A DNA stretch of 64,000 nucleotides from Salipaludibacillus aurantiacus. GTDB lineage: Bacteria; Bacillota; Bacilli; Bacillales; Salisediminibacteriaceae. The notes beneath the pieces were generated by a model, which saw nothing but the letters and a program-made list of their open reading frames with translations, had not been told where the DNA came from and ran no database searches. Positions within the stretch are counted from its first letter, which is position 1. Each line of letters opens with the position of its first letter. Of this stretch, positions 36,019-45,239 are shown piece after piece. The stretch covers positions 124,001 to 188,000 of the forward strand of contig NZ_FOGT01000001.1 in assembly GCF_900111295.1 (NCBI RefSeq). Reading direction: 5' to 3'. Made by a program: the position numbers and the translations under genes.

Positions 36019-37152
36019 TTATCCCCGCTTTTTCAGTGCTTTGTCATAAATCGTTTCATAATCTGAAACAATTCTGTCCCGGTGAAACGTTTCGACTGCC
36101 CTTTTGACAGCCGCTTCAGCCATGCTTTCCTGAATTTCAGGGTGATCTAATAAATGTACAGCATATCCCGCTGCCTCTTCCAGATCACCAAGCCTGCTGA
36201 TATATCCGCTTTTCCCGTGTTCTATTACTTCAGGAATACCGCCAATATCTGTTCCTATGACAGGTACGCCGCAAGCCATCGCTTCAAGAATAACGAGTCC
36301 GAAACTTTCTTTTTCAGATAAAAGAAGTTTTAGATCACTCATTGAAAGCAAGTCAGCCACTCGCTTCTGGTTTCCAAGAAAGCGGACATGCTCTTTAAGA
36401 CCTAACTCGTTAACTAAGTCACAAATTACCGGCAGCTCCGGTCCTTCCCCTATGAGAAGCAAGACTGCATCTTTCTGGCGGCGAATGATATCAAACGTTT
36501 TTACCACATCCTGAACTCGCTTAACTTTTCTGAAATTCGATACGTGGGAAATGACTTTTTGGTTCTCTTGAATTTTCAGGTCTTCTCTTAAATCATTGCA
36601 CACCCTTGGATAATAAATACGGTGATCCACAAAATTATAAACTGTTTCTATCGGTTTATCGATACGCAGGAGATCTTTAGTCTGGGTAATTAAACTATCG
36701 GATACAGCGGTAACCATATCGGATTTCTCTATACCGAACCTGATCATATCTGAAAGGGAAGGGTCATAACCCAATACAGTAATGTCCGTTCCATGAAGAG
36801 TCGTGACGACTTTCACATCATGCTCAACCATTTCTTTTGCTAAGTAAGCGCTGATCGCATGGGGGATCGCGTAATGCACATGGAGAAGATCCAGTCCCTC
36901 TCTTTTAATTACATCAGCCATTTTGCTTGCCAGCGCAAGATCATACGGCGGATATCTGAAGACTGAGTACTGATTAACTTCTACTTCATGAAAGAAAATA
37001 TTTGATTTTTGTTCATCAAGCCTGAACGGGAGACTTGAGGTTATAAAATGCACCTCATGGCCTTTTTCTGCCAGTGCTTTCCCTAATTCCGTTGCTACTA
37101 CTCCCGATCCTCCAACAGTCGGGTAGCATGTAATACCAATTTTATATGTCAT
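36019..37152 (-). CDS. bshA: bacillithiol glycosyltransferase BshA
   Basis: Makes GlcNAc-malate from UDP-GlcNAc and L-malate, the first step of bacillithiol. 377 aa GT4-family enzyme: glycine-rich N-terminal loop GGSGVVATELG near 14-24, HVHYAIPHA near 94-102 and the EX7E block SEKESFGLVILEAMACGVPV near 276-295. Directly downstream of bshB1. Confidence 0.95.
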   Translation of the reverse strand: MTYKIGITCYPTVGGSGVVATELGKALAEKGHEVHFITSSLPFRLDEQKSNIFFHEVEVNQYSVFRYPPYDLALASKMADVIKREGLDLLHVHYAIPHAISAYLAKEMVEHDVKVVTTLHGTDITVLGYDPSLSDMIRFGIEKSDMVTAVSDSLITQTKDLLRIDKPIETVYNFVDHRIYYPRVCNDLREDLKIQENQKVISHVSNFRKVKRVQDVVKTFDIIRRQKDAVLLLIGEGPELPVICDLVNELGLKEHVRFLGNQKRVADLLSMSDLKLLLSEKESFGLVILEAMACGVPVIGTDIGGIPEVIEHGKSGYISRLGDLEEAAGYAVHLLDHPEIQESMAEAAVKRAVETFHRDRIVSDYETIYDKALKKRG

Positions 37153-37153
37153 A

Positions 37154-37867
37154 TCAATCTCCTAATAACTCCCTGATAAGCACAGGCTTTTCACTGAAAA
37201 AGCCTTCTGCTGCATTGATGCCCGCTTCCTCTCCCAATAGACGTTCTCTTGCCTGCAGGTTTTCCAGGAACCCGCTGTTCAAAGGTGTCTGGACTGTGCC
37301 TGTCCGGGAAAAAAACTGGCTTTTAAAGCAGTGTAAAGCTGCATATTTTGTATCTCTGAATTCCGTAATATCTATAAGGAAATCAGGTGCTGACAGGCCG
37401 TTGATCTGATAAAAATACAATGCTGAAGGACGGAAAGCCTCTTCCGTTTCTCCTTCTAGATATTTTTTAATACCGGCTGAAAAAAAAGCTTCTTTTACTA
37501 ATTCACCGCAATGGCCGTGGTCGGGATGACGGTCTTCATGATAAGGTGCAAACAGGAGTTTAGGTTTAAATTTGCGAATAAGCTTCACCAGTTCTTCAAT
37601 TGCCTCCTGGCGGCAGGAAAGAAGCTGCCTGTCTGGAAACTGGAGTTGCACCGGCTCCGGAACTCCCAAAGTCTTGCATGCCAGTTTAGCCTCTTTTTGC
37701 CTGGATTCCACTGTTCCATTAGAAGACAGTTCAGCTTCAGTTAAATGCACGAGCCGGATATTCTTCCCTTGAGCCTTGTACTTCGCAATGGTACCACCCA
37801 TTCCTATTTCCACGTCATCCGGATGAGCCCCTACAGCCAAAATGTCTACTCTGTCTTTATGTATCAT
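37154..37867 (-). CDS. bshB1: bacillithiol deacetylase BshB1
   Basis: Zinc deacetylase turning GlcNAc-malate into GlcN-malate. 237 aa. LmbE/PIG-L motif [16 protein letters not shown] near 11-26 (His and Asp metal ligands) and a second site [11 protein letters not shown] near 108-118. ATG 37867 with GGAG upstream is preferred over 37885; it overlaps mgsA by 11 bp. bshC, the last step, is not in the window, as usual in Bacillus. Confidence 0.94.
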   Translation of the reverse strand: MIHKDRVDILAVGAHPDDVEIGMGGTIAKYKAQGKNIRLVHLTEAELSSNGTVESRQKEAKLACKTLGVPEPVQLQFPDRQLLSCRQEAIEELVKLIRKFKPKLLFAPYHEDRHPDHGHCGELVKEAFFSAGIKKYLEGETEEAFRPSALYFYQINGLSAPDFLIDITEFRDTKYAALHCFKSQFFSRTGTVQTPLNSGFLENLQARERLLGEEAGINAAEGFFSEKPVLIRELLGD

Positions 37868-38270
37868 TCCCCTGCTCCTTCTCAATTTCCCGCCACGTAA
37901 ATTCGCCTCTTTGTAAGCCTGAAAGCAGAATTTCAGCTGTAGCCATATTGGTGGCTAAGGGGATTGTGTAAACATCACAGAGCCGGATCAGAGCAGTGAT
38001 GTCCGGTTCATGGGGCTGGGCAGTAAGCGGGTCTTTAAAGAATATTACGAGATCCATGTCGTTTTCTGCAATCATGGAACCAATTTGCTGATCTCCGCCC
38101 AAAGGTCCTGATTTGAACCGGTGAATATCAAGTTTTGTCTCTGCCATAATTCTTTTTCCTGTCGTGCCTGTGGAATACAGGCGATGGTCTTTCAGCACTT
38201 CCTCATAAGCTATCGCAAATTTGACGAGATCGTCTTTTTTCTTGTCATGAGCTATAAACGCTATATTCAT
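37857..38270 (-). CDS. mgsA: methylglyoxal synthase
   Basis: Converts dihydroxyacetone phosphate to methylglyoxal, a bypass under phosphate stress. 137 aa. Signature [18 protein letters not shown] near residues 51-68 carries the catalytic Asp; [11 protein letters not shown] at the start binds substrate phosphate. Neighbouring bacillithiol genes fit, since bacillithiol detoxifies methylglyoxal. Confidence 0.95.
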   Translation of the reverse strand: MNIAFIAHDKKKDDLVKFAIAYEEVLKDHRLYSTGTTGKRIMAETKLDIHRFKSGPLGGDQQIGSMIAENDMDLVIFFKDPLTAQPHEPDITALIRLCDVYTIPLATNMATAEILLSGLQRGEFTWREIEKEQGNDT

Positions 38271-38294
38271 CAGGGAATACCTCCTAATTGGTTA

Positions 38295-39089
38295 TCAATC
38301 AACGATCTGGTCAAGACCGTAAACGAGCCCGCTTAAATTCATTACTGTTTCACACGCCAGTTTGACACCGGGCATAAAAGAGGCTCTATTAAATGAGTCA
38401 TGGCGAAGTTTTAAAGATTGGCCCTCTCCTCCAAAAATAACCTCCTGATGAGCGACAAGCCCCGGCAGGCGCACACTATGAATACGCATTCCTTCATATT
38501 CTGCCCCCCGCGCTCCTGACAGCTGTTCTTTTTCGTCCGGATGACCTTGTTTTTTTGGTTCCCTCACATCTGAAATCATCTGGGCGGTTTTAACAGCCGT
38601 GCCTGACGGGGCATCAAGTTTACGGTCGTGATGCTGTTCTATAATCTCAATATCAGATAAGTATTTTGCAGCCATTTGGGAAAATTTCATAAGCAACACG
38701 GCTCCAATTGCAAAATTAGGAGCGATAAGGGCGCCAAGTTCTTTCTCTTTTGCTATTTCAGAAAGCTCCTTAATGTCATCGTCTGTAAATCCCGTAGTTC
38801 CTACGACCGGACGAACGCCATAGTCAAAAGCCGTGAGCATATGCTTTTTACCAGTTTCCGGGCTCGTCAAATCAACAAGCACATCGCAGGCCACTTGCTG
38901 AAAGCATTCCGACATATCTTCAAAAATAGGAACATCCAGTTCTTCCATACCTTCTACGTCTTTCATATTAAGTCCATTATTCCTGCGGTCGACTACCGCC
39001 TGCAATTTAAATTCTGTTTCTCTCTCTACCATTTTCACTGCTTCTCTTCCCATATTTCCTCTAGGTCCTGCTATAACTATATTAATCAT
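38295..39089 (-). CDS. dapB: 4-hydroxy-tetrahydrodipicolinate reductase
   Basis: Lysine/diaminopimelate pathway, feeding peptidoglycan and, in sporulation, dipicolinate. 264 aa. Rossmann nucleotide motif IAGPRGNMG near 5-13, active-site [15 protein letters not shown] near 149-163 and GTTGF near 98. Only 2 bp from ypjD, 24 bp from mgsA. Confidence 0.95.
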   Translation of the reverse strand: MINIVIAGPRGNMGREAVKMVERETEFKLQAVVDRRNNGLNMKDVEGMEELDVPIFEDMSECFQQVACDVLVDLTSPETGKKHMLTAFDYGVRPVVGTTGFTDDDIKELSEIAKEKELGALIAPNFAIGAVLLMKFSQMAAKYLSDIEIIEQHHDRKLDAPSGTAVKTAQMISDVREPKKQGHPDEKEQLSGARGAEYEGMRIHSVRLPGLVAHQEVIFGGEGQSLKLRHDSFNRASFMPGVKLACETVMNLSGLVYGLDQIVD

Positions 39090-39091
39090 AT

Positions 39092-39430
39092 TTATTCCTC
39101 CGTTTTATCAATTCTTGTCCAGCGGTCATTATCTCGTGTTTTAAATTTTTCCATCACCAGCCCGAAAGCTTCCTCCATATCTATATCCAAAGAATTAGCA
39201 AGACAGATAATTACAAATAGAACGTCTCCAATTTCCTGTTCCATTGTCTTCTCTTCTTCGGACTGCTTTTTAGGCTTTTCACCATAGTAGTGATTAACTT
39301 CCCTGGCCAGTTCGCCCATTTCTTCAGTCAGCCTCGCCATCATTGCCAGAGGCGTAAAATACCCTTCTTTAAATTGCGATATGTATGTGTCCACTTCCTT
39401 CTGCATTTCCTCAATTGTTTTACTGCTCAT
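39092..39430 (-). CDS. ypjD: MazG-like nucleotide pyrophosphohydrolase YpjD
   Basis: 112-aa all-alpha NTP pyrophosphohydrolase, probably a house-cleaning dNTPase. Metal-binding pattern [15 protein letters not shown] (near 32-46) and [12 protein letters not shown] (near 64-75), the ExxE...ExxD layout of MazG. First gene of the seven-gene ypjD-to-birA cluster, behind the promoter at 39478-39506. Confidence 0.9.
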   Translation of the reverse strand: MSSKTIEEMQKEVDTYISQFKEGYFTPLAMMARLTEEMGELAREVNHYYGEKPKKQSEEEKTMEQEIGDVLFVIICLANSLDIDMEEAFGLVMEKFKTRDNDRWTRIDKTEE

Positions 39431-39477
39431 CTATTTCATCACTATCCTTTCTCACAAGTTCAAAAGGCTACACGATT

Positions 39478-39506
39478 ATCGTAGCGAAAACGATCGTTTT
39501 TGACAA
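39478..39506 (-). promoter_or_regulatory. promoter of the ypjD-birA operon with palindromic spacer
   Basis: On the minus strand: TTGTCA (39506-39501), a 17-bp spacer and TACGAT (39483-39478). The spacer holds a perfect 14-bp palindrome, AAAACGATCGTTTT (39487-39500), placed like a repressor or activator site. Confidence 0.6.
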
Positions 39507-39579
39507 ATGTTTTATTCCCTAAAAAAAAGCTTTCGGAAAAGTTATTAATATAAAAACGATGAAAAATAGGAAACCCCCA

Positions 39580-39608
39580 TTGGCGTAAAAGAAAAAATTC
39601 CTTATAAT
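39580..39608 (+). promoter_or_regulatory. SigA-type promoter of ypjC
   Basis: TTGGCG (39580-39585), a 17-bp spacer and a perfect TATAAT (39603-39608), 34 bp before the TTG start codon. Confidence 0.65.
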
Positions 39609-39641
39609 GTAGCAGTCTGAACATTTAAGGAGGTGTGAGCT

Positions 39642-40514
39642 TTGATTTCTAAAATCCAATTTAAAAATATCTTTTTTATTTTATTGGGAACAGCCATTAT
39701 GTCTTTCGGCCTTGTTTATTTTAATATGGAAAATAACCTGGCTGATGGCGGATTTACCGGCATTACTCTTATTTTATACTTTATTTTAAATATTGACCCT
39801 GCATATTCAAATCTTGTATTAAATATTCCTTTATTCCTTATAGGATGGAGAATTCTTGGCCGGAATGCTTTTATTTATACACTCATTGGCACACTTGCAG
39901 TATCCGTCTTCCTTTGGCTGTTTCAGCGTTATAAGTTTTTCGCTATGCCTTTAGATGACGATATGACACTGGCTGCTCTTTTTGCCGGTGTTTTTATTGG
40001 GGCGGGATTAGGAATAGTCTTCAGGTTTGGAGGAACCACAGGGGGAGTCGACATTATTGCGAAACTCGGTTTTAAGTATTTCGGGTGGAGTATGGGACGG
40101 ACAATGTTTGTTTTTGACGCCGCCGTTATTACTTCTTCCTTAGTTTATCTAAACTACCGGGAAGCTATGTATACCCTTCTCGCTGTTTTTGTTGCAGCAA
40201 AAGTGATTGACTTTATGCAGCAGGGAGCCTATTCCGGCAAAGCTGCCATGATTATTTCGGAACATGCTCCTGTTATCGCATCGGCAATACTAGAAGAAAT
40301 GGACCGTGGGGCTACTATCTTAAAAGGAAGAGGCAGCTTTACAGGCAATGACCGGGAAGTTCTATATTGTGTAGTCGGAAGAAATGAGATGGTCAGGTTA
40401 AAAAACTTAATTTCAAAAGTGGATCCTCATGCATTCGTGACATTGGCTGACGTCCAAGATGTAATTGGTGAAGGATTTACACTGGATGAAAATAAGAAAC
40501 CAATTGAAGTATAA
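39642..40514 (+). CDS. ypjC: YitT/YpjC family membrane protein
   Basis: 290 aa with five or six membrane segments in the first 180 residues (GTAIMSFGLVYF, GITLILYFI, IYTLIGTLAVSVFLWLF and others) and a C-terminal soluble DUF2179 domain (about 195-280, RGATILKGRGSFTGNDREVL). Transport function is often guessed for this family but is not proven. The start is TTG 39642 with AAGGAGGTG 6 bases upstream. Divergent from ypjD. Confidence 0.9.
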   Translation: MISKIQFKNIFFILLGTAIMSFGLVYFNMENNLADGGFTGITLILYFILNIDPAYSNLVLNIPLFLIGWRILGRNAFIYTLIGTLAVSVFLWLFQRYKFFAMPLDDDMTLAALFAGVFIGAGLGIVFRFGGTTGGVDIIAKLGFKYFGWSMGRTMFVFDAAVITSSLVYLNYREAMYTLLAVFVAAKVIDFMQQGAYSGKAAMIISEHAPVIASAILEEMDRGATILKGRGSFTGNDREVLYCVVGRNEMVRLKNLISKVDPHAFVTLADVQDVIGEGFTLDENKKPIEV

Positions 40515-40525
40515 ACAAAAATAAA

Positions 40526-40562
40526 TGGCAAGGTACCCGAAAATCAGCGGGTTTCCCTGCCA
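40526..40562 (+). terminator. hairpin after ypjC
   Basis: TGGCA(A)GG..ACCCG / CGGGT..CC(C)TGCCA imperfect hairpin beginning 11 bp after the ypjC stop. No T tract follows, so it may instead protect the mRNA end. Confidence 0.4.
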
Positions 40563-40640
40563 CGAACAAGCGGAGCGGCACAGAAAGCAAGCGAGTTTAT
40601 TTTCGAACAAGCAGCCTGCATAAATGATTTTAGGTATAAA

Positions 40641-40672
40641 AAAATGGCTCTCACTTATGTGAGGGCCATTTT
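40641..40672. terminator. bidirectional terminator
   Basis: 14-bp stem AAAATGGCTCTCAC / GTGAGGGCCATTTT (one G-U pair) with a 4-base loop and A/T tracts on both sides, between convergent ypjC and the YugP-type gene. Confidence 0.92.
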
Positions 40673-40708
40673 TATTTCACTGGGTTTTGCCCCAGCCTCT
40701 TACTTTAA

Positions 40709-41398
40709 TTAATCGTTATTCATCATCACATACATGAGGATAAAGCGGACTAACTCAGCTACTGCTACTAATGCAGCGGCTACATAAGTCAAAGCTGCAG
40801 CGTTTAGTACTTTTTTAGTTTCCCTTTCTTCATCATTCCTTATCACTCCAAGAGAAACAATCTGGTCCATCGCCCTGTTCGAAGCATTGAACTCAACAGG
40901 AAGAGTGACAAGCTGGAAAAGAACAGCGAAAGACATAAGAACAATTCCAGCTAAAAACATTTCACTAATAGTGAGAAGCATGCCGCCAATAATTAAAAAG
41001 ATAGAAATATTTGACCCGAAGCTTGCTACAGGGACCAGGGCAGACCTGAACTTAAGAAAGCTGTATTCTTCAGCATCCTGGATAGCGTGTCCAACTTCGT
41101 GAGCTGCTACAGCTGCTCCAGCAATAGAATTGCCGTAATAATTGTGCTCGGACAGCCGTACAACTTTTTTTCGCGGATCATAGTGATCGGTCAACTGTCC
41201 CTTTACAGGCTCTACAGACACATCGTACAAACCGTTGTCGCTTAATATTTTACGCGCTACTTCCGCACCGCTCATGCCTGAGGAAGACGCAACTTGTGAA
41301 TATTTCCGATAAGTGCTTTTTACTCTTGAACCTGCCCACATTGGAATGAGCATCAAGATGGCAAAATAAAGTAAAAAGCCGCCGAATGTTTCAAACAT
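40709..41398 (-). CDS. yugP: YugP-type membrane zinc metallopeptidase
   Basis: 229 aa. The zinc site HEVGH is in AAHEVGHAIQD near residues 110-120, with a membrane segment at the N terminus and three more in the C-terminal half (FGSNISIFLIIGGMLL; AGIVLMSFAVLFQLV; YVAAALVAVAELVRF). The substrate is unknown. ATG 41398 with AGGAGG 9 bases upstream is preferred over the longer frame. In B. subtilis yugP lies elsewhere; here it is between ypjC and ypjB. Confidence 0.85.
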   Translation of the reverse strand: MFETFGGFLLYFAILMLIPMWAGSRVKSTYRKYSQVASSSGMSGAEVARKILSDNGLYDVSVEPVKGQLTDHYDPRKKVVRLSEHNYYGNSIAGAAVAAHEVGHAIQDAEEYSFLKFRSALVPVASFGSNISIFLIIGGMLLTISEMFLAGIVLMSFAVLFQLVTLPVEFNASNRAMDQIVSLGVIRNDEERETKKVLNAAALTYVAAALVAVAELVRFILMYVMMNND

Positions 41399-41484
41399 GA
41401 TGTAATTCCTCCTACAATATATTCTTGTTTTATTATATATAATTTTATCCAACCCGTCATTTAGTGTCAATTGAGATGACTCGG

Positions 41485-42300
41485 TTATTGCCCTCTATTT
41501 CTTTTTAAGGAATTTCTTAATATTTCTGCTTTATATGCGCGGTATTTCTTCCATCCCGCATAAGTAAGACAGCTGAAAACGGCTCCGCTTACAGTAATTA
41601 TAAGCCAGTAAAAGGACGGGTCTGTAACCTCATCTTCCATTTTCCCTTCAAATATTTCAGTTAAAGCTTCTTCCAAAACGTCCATATGACGGTCCCAATC
41701 TTTCTTTGACGGCTCTCCGGCTGCCATTTTTCTTAAAAATTGCATTTGAGAATTGATCTTCTGGTATTGGGAAGCTTCTAAAGCTACACTCCAGGCAGGT
41801 TCCACTGTGCCATAATAGGCTAAAAATGCGTCAGTCTGCTGTGTATAAGGGTTCCCGTTTTCTTCTATAGACATTCTCATCCCATGTAACTCATTGAAGA
41901 GAGGATCCCTCATTTTCTGCCACAATGGTTCATAGCTATCTGCATAAACATCCATCAGCAGTCTCAGTTTATATGTTTTCATTACCCGTTCTTCGTGAGG
42001 CATAGAGGCGCTTTTAACAGCTGATAAAGTATCATCGTAAGCGGAAGTAATAGTCTGCATCTCTCTCATAGATAAACCTTGTTCCGCTGCACTCACTTTA
42101 AGAAATTTTTCAGAAAAAGTTTCCATAATCTTTGCTGCCTCTTCATAATGCTGCTCTTTCACATATTGTAAGATCGTATCACTCGACCGATTTAACTCAG
42201 ACCAGCCCTCCTTACCTTCAGCATGTCCCTCATTTGTTCCGCTGAAGGAGAAAAAGATAATAAGTGCACAGGTTACTACTTTCCACCATCCTGTCATCAT
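41485..42300 (-). CDS. ypjB: sporulation protein YpjB
   Basis: 271 aa. Signal peptide or N-terminal anchor (about 5-25), a helical extracytoplasmic domain, a C-terminal membrane segment (DPSFYWLIITVSGAVFSCLTY, near 228-250) and a basic cytoplasmic end. Topology and position between ypjC/yugP and ypjA-qcr identify YpjB, which is needed for efficient sporulation in B. subtilis. Mechanism unknown. Confidence 0.82.
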   Translation of the reverse strand: MMTGWWKVVTCALIIFFSFSGTNEGHAEGKEGWSELNRSSDTILQYVKEQHYEEAAKIMETFSEKFLKVSAAEQGLSMREMQTITSAYDDTLSAVKSASMPHEERVMKTYKLRLLMDVYADSYEPLWQKMRDPLFNELHGMRMSIEENGNPYTQQTDAFLAYYGTVEPAWSVALEASQYQKINSQMQFLRKMAAGEPSKKDWDRHMDVLEEALTEIFEGKMEDEVTDPSFYWLIITVSGAVFSCLTYAGWKKYRAYKAEILRNSLKRNRGQ

Positions 42301-42392
42301 GCCTGTCCCTCCTCTTATTCATAATTCATTCTATGAATAGATGGACAAGAGTAGACCGAAAAAGAGGAAAGAATTCACTTGTGTGTTCAGCT

Positions 42393-42989
42393 TTAAATAC
42401 GTCTATTATTAAAATTTTTATTCAATAAGTAAACAGTCAGCAAAGAAAAAATACTCAGCCAAAAAGTGAAATAAGCAATTTCCTGAATATAAGGCTGTAT
42501 AGATGAAGCAACCCAAGGGTGCATATCGTATATGTAGTCAATAACATCATTATGGAGTGTCCATACTGCAACGACTGTTAAATGCCAAGGTTTAATCCGG
42601 TAATAAGAACTATAAAGCAAACCCTGCACAGCCATTCCCAAATGAGAGGCAATCAGCATGTAATTTAATATCCCTATAGGTGTACCGGCAGCAGCTGCAG
42701 CTAAAATCATAGCAACAGCCCAGATACCATACTTAAGAAGTGTCACTGCGGCAAATGCCTCAATCAAAGGAATATTTTTTCCAAATAGAAAAGCAGCAAG
42801 CACAAAACAGAAAAATAGGCTGGCTGTCGGGCTGTCGGGCACGAAGATCAGAAATACAGGAGGGGTGCCGGCAAGCTGATCCGCATACCAGATATATCCG
42901 TAAATTGTGCCAAAAACATTAATTATAAGTAAAAGCGCCAGGAACCACCGCTGGCCGATTAAATTTAAAAAGTAAGAAACCATCAGCAT
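42393..42989 (-). CDS. ypjA: YpjA membrane protein (DUF1405)
   Basis: 198 aa with about six membrane segments and the conserved block WTLHNDVIDYIYDMHPW near residues 143-159, typical of DUF1405. It lies just after qcrC as in B. subtilis. Function unknown; a role linked to the cytochrome complex is only a guess from position. Confidence 0.87.
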   Translation of the reverse strand: MLMVSYFLNLIGQRWFLALLLIINVFGTIYGYIWYADQLAGTPPVFLIFVPDSPTASLFFCFVLAAFLFGKNIPLIEAFAAVTLLKYGIWAVAMILAAAAAGTPIGILNYMLIASHLGMAVQGLLYSSYYRIKPWHLTVVAVWTLHNDVIDYIYDMHPWVASSIQPYIQEIAYFTFWLSIFSLLTVYLLNKNFNNRRI

Positions 42990-43004
42990 CTCTTCCTTTT
43001 AAAA

Positions 43005-43032
43005 AAGCTGACTGAAAGTTATCAGTCAGCTT
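43005..43032 (-). terminator. terminator of qcrABC
   Basis: Perfect 11-bp stem AAGCTGACTGA / TCAGTCAGCTT with a 6-base loop; T6 follows on the minus strand. It separates qcrC from ypjA. Confidence 0.88.
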
Positions 43033-43044
43033 CAGAATTATTTA

Positions 43045-43875
43045 TTAATCTTCTTCATTCTCTTCGTTATTATCCTCATCATCTCCGCCGCCGTTTCCGT
43101 TATCCGGATCCTGGCCGTCGTTAGCGATGAATGCTGCCAGTGTTTCCAGTTCCTCATCAGAACCTTCAAATTGGCCTCCAGGCATTTCGCCAAGCCCGTT
43201 TTGGATAATCTCCATAACTTCTTCAGTGTCATAGTCGCTTTCGAAAATATTCGGTCCGGCAGCGCCGCCTAACATATCTCCGCCGTGACAGCCGATACAT
43301 GATTCCTGGCTCTGGTAGATTTCATAACCTTCTGCCGATTCATCAACTTCCACGCCCTCGACAATTTCACCTTGCTGGGCAGCTGCTTCCCAATCATGGT
43401 CATCGACTGATTCCCAAGTAAGGAAAATGATAGATGCGACCCCTAATAACATTAAACCGCTGGCAATAGGTCTCTTAAGAGGACGACGTTCTTTTCCGCT
43501 GTCAAGCCAGGGAACAAGGAGCAGAGCCCCGAAAGCAACACCGGGAATAACTACGGCTCCTATAACCGTATATTGTCCAGCCGCAAATTCATACTTCAAT
43601 AGCTGGTATAAAAATAAGAAATACCAGTCTGGTAACGGTATGTAACCAGAATCTGTAGGATCCGCCACCCTTTCTAAAGGAGCAGGATGAGCTACAGTTA
43701 ATACTAAAAACCCTATGAGAAAAACAGCCCCAACCATCCATTCGCGAAGCAAAAAGTTCGGCCAGAATGCTTCTGTTTTTCCCGGATATTCTGAATAATC
43801 CTTTGGTACGTTCGGTTTCCGTTCAGCAGGGACACGTGAATCTCCTACGAACTTCATCCCTTTCCCGCGATGCAT
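43045..43875 (-). CDS. qcrC: menaquinol-cytochrome c reductase cytochrome b/c subunit
   Basis: 276 aa. N-terminal half is the subunit-IV part of cytochrome b (three membrane segments; PDWYFLFLYQLLKYEF near 83-98 is the quinol-site PDWY-type motif); C-terminal half is a c-type cytochrome with one heme site CIGCHG near 197-202 and a Met ligand in GEMPGG. It ends in an unusually acidic tail of about 25 residues (Asp, Glu, Asn). AAAGGAGG precedes the ATG. Confidence 0.95.
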   Translation of the reverse strand: MHRGKGMKFVGDSRVPAERKPNVPKDYSEYPGKTEAFWPNFLLREWMVGAVFLIGFLVLTVAHPAPLERVADPTDSGYIPLPDWYFLFLYQLLKYEFAAGQYTVIGAVVIPGVAFGALLLVPWLDSGKERRPLKRPIASGLMLLGVASIIFLTWESVDDHDWEAAAQQGEIVEGVEVDESAEGYEIYQSQESCIGCHGGDMLGGAAGPNIFESDYDTEEVMEIIQNGLGEMPGGQFEGSDEELETLAAFIANDGQDPDNGNGGGDDEDNNEENEED

Positions 43876-43908
43876 AGCTTTTCCTCCTTTTCATCTCCAG
43901 CGCCATTC

Positions 43909-44580
43909 TTACAATGGACCGGAAATTCCTTGCTTACGAATCATATAAAAGTGAGCGCCTAACAACCCTAATAAAGCTCCAGGCAGGAAGAATACATGAA
44001 TCGCAAAGAACCGTGCCAGTGTCTGTGCCCCAATAAGTTCTCCACCAGCTAACAATGTTCTAGCAAAACCACCTATCACAGGTGCGCTCTCTGCAATTTC
44101 AAGTCCTACTACTGTTGCAAAATAAGCTTTCATATCCCAAGGGAGGAGATATCCTGTAAAGCCAAGTCCTAATATAACAAAGAATAACAAGACCCCGACT
44201 ACCCAGTTCAATTCGCGGGGTTTTTTATAAGACCCTGTAAAGAAAACCCTTAATGTATGAAGAAACATCATGACAATAACCAGACTGGCACCCCAATGGT
44301 GCATACCCCTGACGATCATGCCGTGTGTGACTTCATTTTGTAAGTAATAGACTGACTCATAAGCATGAATAATATCCGGAACATAATACATCGTCAAAAA
44401 CATTCCGGACAAAATCTGAATAACTACTACAAAAAATGTCAATCCGCCAAAACAATAAACAAAAGCTGAGAAATGATGAGCCGGATTGACGTGTTCAGGC
44501 ACTTCATGGTCAGCAATATCACGCCACATCGGGGTAATATCCAACCGTTCATCCACCCAGTCATATAATTTCTGTAACAT
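43909..44580 (-). CDS. qcrB: menaquinol-cytochrome c reductase cytochrome b6 subunit
   Basis: 223-aa membrane subunit binding two hemes b. Four membrane helices; heme-ligand histidines in RGMHHWGASLVIV (near 90-102) and FFAIHVFFLPGAL (near 190-202), as in cytochrome b6. Lies between qcrA (17 bp) and qcrC (33 bp). Confidence 0.95.
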   Translation of the reverse strand: MLQKLYDWVDERLDITPMWRDIADHEVPEHVNPAHHFSAFVYCFGGLTFFVVVIQILSGMFLTMYYVPDIIHAYESVYYLQNEVTHGMIVRGMHHWGASLVIVMMFLHTLRVFFTGSYKKPRELNWVVGVLLFFVILGLGFTGYLLPWDMKAYFATVVGLEIAESAPVIGGFARTLLAGGELIGAQTLARFFAIHVFFLPGALLGLLGAHFYMIRKQGISGPL

Positions 44581-44597
44581 TCCTTACGCCCCCTTTA

Positions 44598-45104
44598 TTA
44601 ACTGCGCTGATTAATTTGTCCCAGATAAATCGCTCCGTCGCGGACTTCCACATCATAAATGTCCAACGGTCGCGTCGGTGGCGTACCTTCAATATTTGTT
44701 CCATCCCGTTCGAAACGTCCATCGTGACAAGGACAGTAAAACTGCTCCGGGAAATTTTCATTGGAATCCCAGTTCACCGTACAGCCTAAATGTGTACAGG
44801 TTGGAGAAAGAGCGATAATCTCGTCTCCCTCTTTATAAATCCAAGCAGATCTGGCTTGTTCCGACGTATACCAGCCGTCTTCCAGTTCCATCTGGAAATC
44901 AACGCGCTGTGGTTCATCAGTCAATTCATCTTCACTTATACCTATGGATACAAATTCAGAATCTGCGCCTGCTTCCAATGCTGGATCAAGTGCCATTCTG
45001 ACCATGGGGCTCAGCATACCAGCTGCCATAAATCCACCCACGCCAGTTAATGTATAGGTTAAAAATTGACGTCTGGATACCCGGTGTCTTTTCTCGTTAC
45101 TCAC
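44598..45104 (-). CDS. qcrA: Rieske iron-sulfur subunit of menaquinol-cytochrome c reductase
   Basis: 168 aa. Twin-arginine motif SRRQFL near residues 10-15 with a following membrane anchor, and the two Rieske boxes CTHLGC (near 107-112) and CPCHDGRF (near 128-135) that bind the [2Fe-2S] cluster. First gene of qcrABC, 135 bp downstream of ypiF. Confidence 0.96.
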   Translation of the reverse strand: MSNEKRHRVSRRQFLTYTLTGVGGFMAAGMLSPMVRMALDPALEAGADSEFVSIGISEDELTDEPQRVDFQMELEDGWYTSEQARSAWIYKEGDEIIALSPTCTHLGCTVNWDSNENFPEQFYCPCHDGRFERDGTNIEGTPPTRPLDIYDVEVRDGAIYLGQINQRS

Positions 45105-45239
45105 GACCTTCCCTCCTCACTTCCAGTTCTTCACACAAATTTCACACACAAAAAACATACTAAGACAGTATTATAATAGCCCACTAAAACAGGCTGTGTC
45201 AATAAAAAATCACTCAAATCGTTTTAGAAGAATAGTATC

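Noticed and set aside
38676-39287. 203-codon open frame on the plus strand opposite dapB and ypjD
   Set aside because: It has no ribosome site and covers two well-identified genes; its His, Phe and Ser-rich composition is that of an antisense shadow.
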